From contig JACDQM010000037.1 in NCBI GenBank assembly GCA_015657635.1, positions 1 to 64,000 on the forward strand: a stretch of 64,000 nucleotides of DNA, in the 5' to 3' direction. Below are positions 57,647 through 64,000 of the stretch, in pieces (the first letter of the stretch is position 1; each line of letters opens with the position of its first letter). This stretch comes from Roseateles sp. GTDB lineage: Bacteria > Pseudomonadota > Gammaproteobacteria > Burkholderiales > Burkholderiaceae_C. The notes under the pieces were generated by a model. That model was not told the DNA's origin, did no database searches, and worked only from the letters and a program-made list of their open reading frames with translations. The translations under genes were made by a program, and so were the position numbers.

Positions 57647-58024
57647 ATGCAAGCCAGGATCCTGATCGTCGAAGACCAGGCCGACATCCGTCGCCTGATC
57701 CGTTGGGCGCTGGAAGACAGCGGCTGCACCCTGCACGAGGCGGCCAACGGCAGTCTGGCGCTGCAGTTGCTGCCCGTGCTGGTGCCGGACATCGTCTTGC
57801 TGGACGTGATGATGCCCGGCGAGATCGATGGCTACGAAGTGTGCCGCCGCATCCGCGCCAACCCGGCGCTGGCCAAGACCCAGGTCGTGATGCTCACGGC
57901 GCAGGCGCGCACCTCGGATCATGACTTGGCGATGGCGGCCGGCGCCAGTGCCTTCCTGGCCAAGCCCTTCAGCCCGGCGCGGCTGATCGAGTTGATCGAA
58001 GAGCTGATCAGCCAGCGCAGCTGA
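57647..58024 (+). CDS. single-domain response regulator
   Basis: Stand-alone receiver domain of 125 aa (CheY-like fold). Acidic pair in ILIVEDQAD, phosphoacceptor Asp in DIVLLDVMMPG, Thr in VVMLTAQA and Lys in FLAKPFSP are all present, so it should be phosphorylatable. There is no output domain, so it must act by protein contact. The start MQARILIVED (57647) is chosen over longer upstream options. It ends before a bidirectional terminator shared with amtB, and no cognate kinase is adjacent. Confidence 0.93.
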   Translation: MQARILIVEDQADIRRLIRWALEDSGCTLHEAANGSLALQLLPVLVPDIVLLDVMMPGEIDGYEVCRRIRANPALAKTQVVMLTAQARTSDHDLAMAAGASAFLAKPFSPARLIELIEELISQRS

Positions 58025-58084
58025 CACACAGCTTCACGCAGGCTCGCTTGAAGCCTGTTGCCGCGCTGATGGCGCAGGCACAAG

Positions 58085-58110
58085 AAAAAAAGCCGCCCGA
58101 AGGCGGCTTT
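58085..58110. terminator. bidirectional intrinsic terminator between the response regulator and amtB
   Basis: GCCGCC (58092-58097) and GGCGGC (58102-58107) form a stem with a CGAA loop. An A7 run on the left gives T7 on the minus strand for amtB; TTT follows on the right for the plus strand. It is stronger in the amtB direction. Confidence 0.85.
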
Positions 58111-58168
58111 GAAAGAAATCGGGGGGCAGCGGACTACCGCCCCAATCCCTGATTGCTCTGTCAGAAGA

Positions 58169-59695
58169 TCACTTGTGATAGGCCGTCTCGCCGTGCGAGC
58201 TGATGTCCAGGCCTTCACGCTCTTCGTCTTCCGTGACACGCAGACCGATCACCAGATCAACCACCTTGAAGGCGATCACCGAGACCACGCCCGACCAGAC
58301 GATGGTCAGCAGCACGGCCTTGGCCTGGACCCAGACCTGGCTGGCGATGGAGTAGGCATCCGGGGCGATCATGCCGACGGTGACCCAGTCGCCGACGGCG
58401 CTCGGGCCGCCCAGGTTGGGCGAGTTGAACACGCCGGTCAGCAGGGCACCGACGATGCCGCCGACGCCGTGCACACCGAACACATCCAGCGAGTCGTCCG
58501 CGCCCAGCATCTTCTTCAGGCCGCTGACACCCCACAGGCAGGCGAAGCCAGCGATGAAGCCGATGATCAGCGCGCCACCGATGCCGACGTTGCCGGCAGC
58601 CGGTGTGATGGCGACCAGACCCGCGACGGCACCCGAGGCGGCGCCCAGCATCGAGGCCTTGCCCTTGAGCAGCGCCTCACCGATGCACCAGGCCAGCACG
58701 GCTGCGGCGGTGGCAGCGAAGGTGTTGGCGAAGGCCAGTGCAGCGAAGCCGTTGGCTTCCAGTGCCGAGCCAGCGTTGAAGCCGAACCAGCCCACCCACA
58801 GCAGCGAAGCACCGACCATCGTCAGCGTCAGGCTGTGCGGGGTGAAGGCTTCCTTGCCGTAGCCGACGCGCTTGCCGACCATATAGGCACCCACCAGGCC
58901 AGCGACAGCGGCGTTGATGTGCACCACGGTGCCGCCAGCGAAGTCCAGCGCACCCATCTGCCAGATGAAACCGGCCTTGGCGTTCATCTCATCGACCACG
59001 CCTGCAGCGCTGTAGGCATCCGGACCCATCCAGAACCAGACCATGTGCGCGACCGGGATGTAGCTGAAGGTGAACCAGATCGCCAGGAACAGCAGCACCG
59101 CGCCGAACTTCATGCGCTCGGCGAAGGCGCCGATGATCAGCGCCGCCGTGATGCCGGCGAACGTGGCCTGGAAGGCCGCGAACACGATCTCGGGGATGTA
59201 GACACCCTTGCTGAAGGTCGCGGCATTGGCGAAGGTACCGGCGACGTTGTCCCAGACGCCCTTCATCATCAGCCGGTCGAAACCACCGATGAAGGCATTG
59301 CCCTCGGTGAAGGCCAGGCTGTAGCCGTAGACGAACCACAGCACGACGATCAGCGAGAAGCCGACCATCACCTGCATCAGCACCGACAGCATGTTCTTGC
59401 TGCGGACCAGGCCGCCGTAGAACAGCGCCAGGCCGGGCACGGTCATCAGGATGACCAGCAGCGTGGACACCATCATCCAGGCGGTGTCGCCCTTGTTGGG
59501 AACCGGTGCGGGTGCAGCAGCGGCAGAGGCGGCTTCTGCAGCCGGGGCTGCAGCAGCGACGGCGTCGGAAGCTGCAGCCACGACGGCAGCAGCGGCCTCA
59601 GCCACGGCGGGAGCGGACGCGGCAGCGTCCTGGGCCCAGGCGGCTGGCGCACAGGCCAGCAGCGCCAGCGCCACGCTGGCAAGTAGTTTCTTCAT
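58169..59695 (-). CDS. amtB: ammonium transporter
   Basis: Amt/Mep/Rh-family ammonium channel, 508 aa, with a signal peptide (MKKLLASVALALLACAPAAW) and 11 transmembrane helices. The pore twin histidines are in GTVVHINAAVAG and VFGVHGVGGIVG. The Phe gate region and AGSALEANGFAALAFANTFA are typical. An Ala/Pro-rich stretch of about 45 residues between the signal and helix 1 is unusually long. The start at 59695 is supported by GGAG upstream, although the frame is open to 59890. It is the last gene of the torF-glnK-amtB operon, and PII from the neighbouring gene would gate it. Confidence 0.96.
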   Translation of the reverse strand: MKKLLASVALALLACAPAAWAQDAAASAPAVAEAAAAVVAAASDAVAAAAPAAEAASAAAAPAPVPNKGDTAWMMVSTLLVILMTVPGLALFYGGLVRSKNMLSVLMQVMVGFSLIVVLWFVYGYSLAFTEGNAFIGGFDRLMMKGVWDNVAGTFANAATFSKGVYIPEIVFAAFQATFAGITAALIIGAFAERMKFGAVLLFLAIWFTFSYIPVAHMVWFWMGPDAYSAAGVVDEMNAKAGFIWQMGALDFAGGTVVHINAAVAGLVGAYMVGKRVGYGKEAFTPHSLTLTMVGASLLWVGWFGFNAGSALEANGFAALAFANTFAATAAAVLAWCIGEALLKGKASMLGAASGAVAGLVAITPAAGNVGIGGALIIGFIAGFACLWGVSGLKKMLGADDSLDVFGVHGVGGIVGALLTGVFNSPNLGGPSAVGDWVTVGMIAPDAYSIASQVWVQAKAVLLTIVWSGVVSVIAFKVVDLVIGLRVTEDEEREGLDISSHGETAYHK

Positions 59696-59744
59696 GAGGG
59701 ATCTCCGGGAAAGTCTTGGATGCTCTTGGCGAGTCTGGGGCCGA

Positions 59745-60825
<1,081 letters not shown>

Positions 60826-60879
60826 CGATGACTCCTCAGGTGGATTGATTAGAAGAACTATGGAAGACATCCCCTTCTT

Positions 60880-60895
60880 TGCAGCTTCCGTGCCA
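60880..60895 (-). promoter_or_regulatory. sigma-54 promoter of torF-glnK-amtB
   Basis: The minus-strand sequence TGGCACGGAAGCTGCA has the -24 GG and -12 GC exactly ten bases apart and matches the RpoN consensus at nearly every position. It lies about 55-70 bp upstream of the torF start codon. Confidence 0.85.
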
Positions 60896-60983
60896 GCATC
60901 AAACCGGACCGTTTCAGGCACTCGCCAACGGAGAATGCCTGCTGAACCCAGGGTTATGCACCAATAACGAGCATTTGGCGCGA

Positions 60984-61000
60984 TGCGCCGCTTCGGTGCG
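60984..61000. promoter_or_regulatory. candidate NtrC binding site
   Basis: TGCGCC-N5-GGTGCG is a 17-bp dyad close to the NtrC consensus TGCACC-N5-GGTGCA. It lies about 100 bp upstream of the sigma-54 promoter, the usual enhancer distance. A TGCACC half-site is also present at 60956-60961. Confidence 0.65.
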
Positions 61001-61076
61001 CGCCCCCAAACCGTGCATGAGGCCGCCGTGCCTGCCGTGAACTGACGAGAGCGCTGCCGCGCGAGGAGCCCAAGCC

Positions 61077-62594
61077 ATGTCACTGGCCGTCATCCACAGC
61101 CGAGCGCTCGACGGGCTGAACGCCGCCCCGGTCAGCGTTGAAGTGCATCTGGCCAATGGTCTGCCGGCCTTCACCCTGGTCGGCCTGGCCGAAACCGAAG
61201 TCAAGGAGTCGCGCGAGCGCGTGCGCGCGGCCCTGCTGAACAGCGGCCTGTCCTTTCCGCATAACAAGAGGATCACCGTCAACCTGGCCCCGGCTGATCT
61301 GCCCAAGGAGGGCGGTCGCTTCGACCTTCCCATTGCGCTGGGCATCCTGGCGGCCAGCGGCCAGCTCGACATGGCGCAGCTGGACACCCTGGAGTGCGCG
61401 GGCGAGCTGTCGCTGGCCGGCGAACTGCGGCCGGTGCGCGGGGCGCTGGCCATGAGCCTGGCGCTGCGCCATGCCAAGCCACCGCGCCGCCTGGTCCTGC
61501 CGCTGGCCAGCGCCGCCGAGGCCGCCCTGGTGCCGGGTGTCGAGGTGTTGCAGGCGGCGCACCTGCTGGAGCTGGTGGCCGCGCTGGCGCCGGGCAGCGC
61601 GGAAACGCTGCAGCGCGCCCGAGCGCTTGATGCCGATGCCGCCCCGGCGGCCCCGCCGGATCTGGACGAGGTCAAGGGTCAGGCAGGCCCGAAGCGCGCA
61701 CTGGAAATCGCCGCCGCCGGCGAGTTGAGCCTGCTGCTGGTCGGGCCGCCGGGCAGCGGCAAATCGATGCTGGCGCAGCGCCTGCCCGGCCTGCTGCCGC
61801 CCTTGAGCGAGGACGAGGCGCTGGAATCGGCCGCCATCCTGAGCCTGGCCGGCCAGTTCGACGCCACGCGCTGGGGCCGGCGCGTGCTGCGCGCACCGCA
61901 CCACACCGCCTCCAGCGTGGCCCTGGTCGGCGGCGGCTCGCCGCCCCGCCCTGGCGAAATCTCGCTGGCCCTGCATGGCGTGCTGTTTCTGGACGAACTG
62001 CCCGAGTACCCACGCCCGGCGCTGGAGGCGCTGCGCGAGCCGCTGGAGACCGGCCGCATCCAGATCGCCCGTGCGGCGCGCAGCACCGAGTTTCCGGCGC
62101 GCTTTCAGCTGGTCGCCGCGATGAACCCCTGCCCTTGCGGCCAACTCGGCAACCCCTTGCGCGAATGCCGCTGCACGCCCGACCAGGTGGCGCGCTACCA
62201 GGGCCGGCTCAGCGGGCCGCTGCTGGACCGTCTCGACCTGCTGGTCGAGGTGCCTGTGCTGCCACCGGCTCAGCTGGCCGCGCAGACCGGCGGCGAATCC
62301 AGTGCCAGCGTCGCTGCGCGCGTGGCGCAGGCGCGCGCTTTCGCGCTGCAACGTCAGGGCTGCACCAATGCGAGACTGGGGCCGCGCCAGATTGATGCGC
62401 ATGCGGTGGCGGAACCGGAGGCACTGGCGCTGCTGCAGCAGGCCGCCCTGCGCCTGGGCTGGTCCAGCCGCGGCTACCTCCGGGTGCTGAAGGTGGCACG
62501 CACCATCGCCGATCTGGCCGCCTGCCCGACCATCAGCCGCGCCCAGATGGCCGAAGCGCTGCAGCTGCGACGCGGCCTGCCCGGTGCGCGCTGA
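61077..62594 (+). CDS. comM: ComM/YifB family Mg-chelatase-like AAA+ ATPase
   Basis: AAA+ protein of 505 aa. ComM is a hexameric helicase that promotes branch migration during natural transformation; many non-competent bacteria also carry it. The N-terminal Lon-like domain begins MSLAVIHSRALDGLNAAPVS. The Walker A motif is LLLVGPPGSGKSMLAQRLPG, Walker B is LFLDELPEY, and the cysteine cluster NPCPCGQLGNPLRECRC precedes the sensor helix. The C-terminal chelatase-like domain is complete. GAGGAGC precedes the ATG. Divergent from torF and convergent with the PilJ-like gene. Confidence 0.94.
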   Translation: MSLAVIHSRALDGLNAAPVSVEVHLANGLPAFTLVGLAETEVKESRERVRAALLNSGLSFPHNKRITVNLAPADLPKEGGRFDLPIALGILAASGQLDMAQLDTLECAGELSLAGELRPVRGALAMSLALRHAKPPRRLVLPLASAAEAALVPGVEVLQAAHLLELVAALAPGSAETLQRARALDADAAPAAPPDLDEVKGQAGPKRALEIAAAGELSLLLVGPPGSGKSMLAQRLPGLLPPLSEDEALESAAILSLAGQFDATRWGRRVLRAPHHTASSVALVGGGSPPRPGEISLALHGVLFLDELPEYPRPALEALREPLETGRIQIARAARSTEFPARFQLVAAMNPCPCGQLGNPLRECRCTPDQVARYQGRLSGPLLDRLDLLVEVPVLPPAQLAAQTGGESSASVAARVAQARAFALQRQGCTNARLGPRQIDAHAVAEPEALALLQQAALRLGWSSRGYLRVLKVARTIADLAACPTISRAQMAEALQLRRGLPGAR

Positions 62595-62626
62595 ACGCGG
62601 GCGTCAGACACTCACATCAGCTCAGT

Positions 62627-63265
62627 TCAGCGCCGCCCGACCAGATCGATCCCCTTGACCGCCAGCCGGTCGACCTCGGTGGAAATCTCCGACAGCGTGC
62701 CCGCGACCACGCCGAACTCGCGGCCGGAATCGCCCGCGCGGGCCGCAATCACCAGCGCATTGAAGGAGACGATCTTGGCCTGCTTGGCCACCTGCTGGAT
62801 GTCGGTGACGATGCCCTTGAGCTCGGACATCAGGCGCTGCTCGCGGCGTGCACTGATCTCATCGAACACCGACGTCGCCAGGTTCAGTGCCTTCAGCACC
62901 TCGTCCAGCCCCTCGTAGACATCGTCCACCGGGCCGCGCCGCTGCGGCGGCAGGCGCAGGCTTTGCAGCGCCCTCTGGCAGCGCTGGGTGAAGCCCTGCA
63001 CGACCTCGCCGACACGCTGGCGGCCATAGACGTCGACAATCTTCTCGCCTTCCTCGCGGCCGACGCTGCGCGCCGTCGCCATCAACTGGGCATGGCTGTC
63101 GGTGAACAGCTTCAGCGACGCTTCCGCAGCCTCGAGCTGGCCAGCAACGGCGCGCTCGGCCAGCAGGATCTGCAAGGCCAGGCGCTGCGAGAGCATGCGC
63201 TGACGCGCGGCCATATTGACCATGGACATGGCGCCGGCGGCCGGCATCGTGTGGTTTGGCTGCAT
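62627..63265 (-). CDS. soluble PilJ-N / MCP-like protein
   Basis: Protein of 212 aa. The N-terminal segment MAARQRMLSQRLALQILLAE is the signature of the type IV pili methyl-accepting chemotaxis N-terminal domain (PilJ-N). The last 70 residues resemble the tip of an MCP signalling hairpin (AKQAKIVSFNALVIAARAGD, then SGREFGVVAGTLSEIS). No transmembrane helix or HAMP domain is present, so it is a truncated, cytoplasmic variant. The start at 63265 (MQPNHTMPAAG) is the most likely, although the frame is open to 63331. No chemotaxis genes are adjacent. Confidence 0.85.
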   Translation of the reverse strand: MQPNHTMPAAGAMSMVNMAARQRMLSQRLALQILLAERAVAGQLEAAEASLKLFTDSHAQLMATARSVGREEGEKIVDVYGRQRVGEVVQGFTQRCQRALQSLRLPPQRRGPVDDVYEGLDEVLKALNLATSVFDEISARREQRLMSELKGIVTDIQQVAKQAKIVSFNALVIAARAGDSGREFGVVAGTLSEISTEVDRLAVKGIDLVGRR

Positions 63266-63374
63266 GGTTCGTGAAGGAATGCGCACCCAATCGGCACAGT
63301 TTCTTCCATGCAATCCCCGTGCCCGCCTCACATCCAGCTAACTCGCTGTCAGAGCGCCTGACGCGGCAAGCCGC

Positions 63375-63842
63375 TCAGCGCCGTTCCAGCTTGCCATCCT
63401 TGAGCACGACGCTGTCGCCGCTGCGCAGCTGCGGATCGCTGCGCTGCTCATGCTTGTGGCTGCGCCCATCCTTGTCGATCAAGGTGACCACCCAGACGCG
63501 GTAGGACTTGCTGCGCTTCTCGATCTCGTTGCCGGCATAGCCGCCAGCCACCGCGCCGCCAACGGTGGCGAGCTTCTTGCCGCTGCCACCGCCCACCTGG
63601 CTGCCCAGCAGGCCGCCCACCACGGCGCCGCCAATCACGCCCAGCGCGCTGCCCTCGCCCTTGTGTTCATAACTGCGCACCTCGCTGACCCAGCTGCAAT
63701 CGGCGCAGAGCTTGGCCAGCTGCTTGGCGCTGGGCTTCGACGCTGCCGCTTCGGGCTGCGCCTGCGCGGCGCCGCCAAACAAGGCCAGCACCAGGGCGAA
63801 CAGGGCCGCCGTCTTGGGATTGGGTTGCAGACGCTGTGACAT
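63375..63842 (-). CDS. glycine-zipper 2TM domain envelope protein
   Basis: Exported protein of 155 aa. The signal peptide (AALFALVLALFGGAAQAQ) is followed by a Cys pair (LCADCSW) and a glycine-zipper hairpin at about 70-110 (ALGVIGGAVVGGLLGSQVGG, KLATVGGAVAGGYAGNEIE). The C-terminus is a basic beta-rich domain ending VVLKDGKLERR. This is the SlyB/Rickettsia-17-kDa style of architecture, but without an obvious lipobox. It probably sits in or near the outer membrane. The start at 63842 is supported by GGAGG in the leader. Confidence 0.88.
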   Translation of the reverse strand: MSQRLQPNPKTAALFALVLALFGGAAQAQPEAAASKPSAKQLAKLCADCSWVSEVRSYEHKGEGSALGVIGGAVVGGLLGSQVGGGSGKKLATVGGAVAGGYAGNEIEKRSKSYRVWVVTLIDKDGRSHKHEQRSDPQLRSGDSVVLKDGKLERR

Positions 63843-63945
63843 CGGTGCCTCCTTTGAAAATAGACGGCCATCAGCATGCCACGCGATCAGCGGGCTCGGC
63901 CAGGCGCAGCGCACAAGCTGTCAGCAGCTGTAAACGCCAACTCGC

Positions 63946-64000
63946 TCAGGACAGCAGCGGCGCCAGCGCGCGCTGCGCCGCCACCTCGTCCAGCGCCATG
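63946..64000 (-). CDS. C-terminal end of an unidentified minus-strand gene
   Basis: An open frame enters from the right edge and ends at a TGA at 63946-63948, giving the last residues MALDEVAAQRALAPLLS. This is too little to name a family. The 103 bp between it and the glycine-zipper gene contain no other coding sequence that I can support. Confidence 0.35.
   Translation of the reverse strand, partial: MALDEVAAQRALAPLLS

Overview
The window is GC-rich chromosomal DNA from a betaproteobacterium, most likely a member of the Burkholderiales (Rubrivivax / Leptothrix / Roseateles-like). The evidence is a complete F1Fo ATP synthase operon in the order atpI-B-E-F-H-A-G-D-C, a GshA of the betaproteobacterial type, a TorF-type porin, a PEP-CTERM protein and Bug-type solute-binding proteins. 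I see no rRNA, tRNA, CRISPR array, phage or insertion sequence. The species assignment is inference.

Layout. 1-5.2 kb: a truncated MFS transporter, a lemA/TPM-domain trio, a PPK2 polyphosphate kinase and a hexose-6-phosphate mutarotase. 5.3-12.7 kb: the ATP synthase operon on the minus strand. 12.8-16.3 kb: a lactonase-like protein, a GNAT acetyltransferase and a divergent cytochrome b561 / cytochrome c' pair. 15.6-22.1 kb: a tightly overlapping minus-strand operon (EamA exporter, Asp/Glu racemase, aminotransferase, PhzF, VOC protein, GST), divergent from a MocR regulator. 22-26.8 kb: an REC protein, a diguanylate cyclase and Uup. 26.8-29.1 kb: a glutathione-dependent formaldehyde operon (frmR-frmA-frmB) with a visible operator. 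29.1-36.6 kb: a Bug protein, MarR and a flavin monooxygenase, then HDOD, gshB and benE. 36.7-38.5 kb: a PEP-CTERM VWA protein behind a sigma-54-type promoter, and a class II amidotransferase.

38.5-47.2 kb is the most interesting region. It is a Fur-box-controlled operon encoding a TonB-dependent receptor, a CobN/HmuS-like chelatase with a signal peptide and a C-terminal membrane anchor, a MotA/TolQ/ExbB-type channel, a DUF2149 protein that looks ExbD-like, and a ChaN lipoprotein. It resembles the hmuRS(T)UV heme loci of Bacteroidota. It suggests periplasmic heme metal removal served by a dedicated proton-driven motor instead of the AAA+ ATPase used by cytoplasmic CobN and ChlH chelatases.

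47.2-64 kb: the Kup potassium transporter; a lipoprotein S9 peptidase with a second TonB receptor and a divergent LysR; gshA; a GumN-like protein; a response regulator; a torF-glnK-amtB nitrogen operon behind a good sigma-54 promoter and NtrC-like dyad; comM; a soluble PilJ-like protein; and a glycine-zipper protein.

Eight genes are broken by an apparent net +1 or -1 base frameshift, including the essential atpA. In each case the conserved protein resumes immediately in the next frame, often at a short G/C run. Consensus sequencing error is more likely than pseudogenes. All such genes are given here as single reconstructed CDSs.
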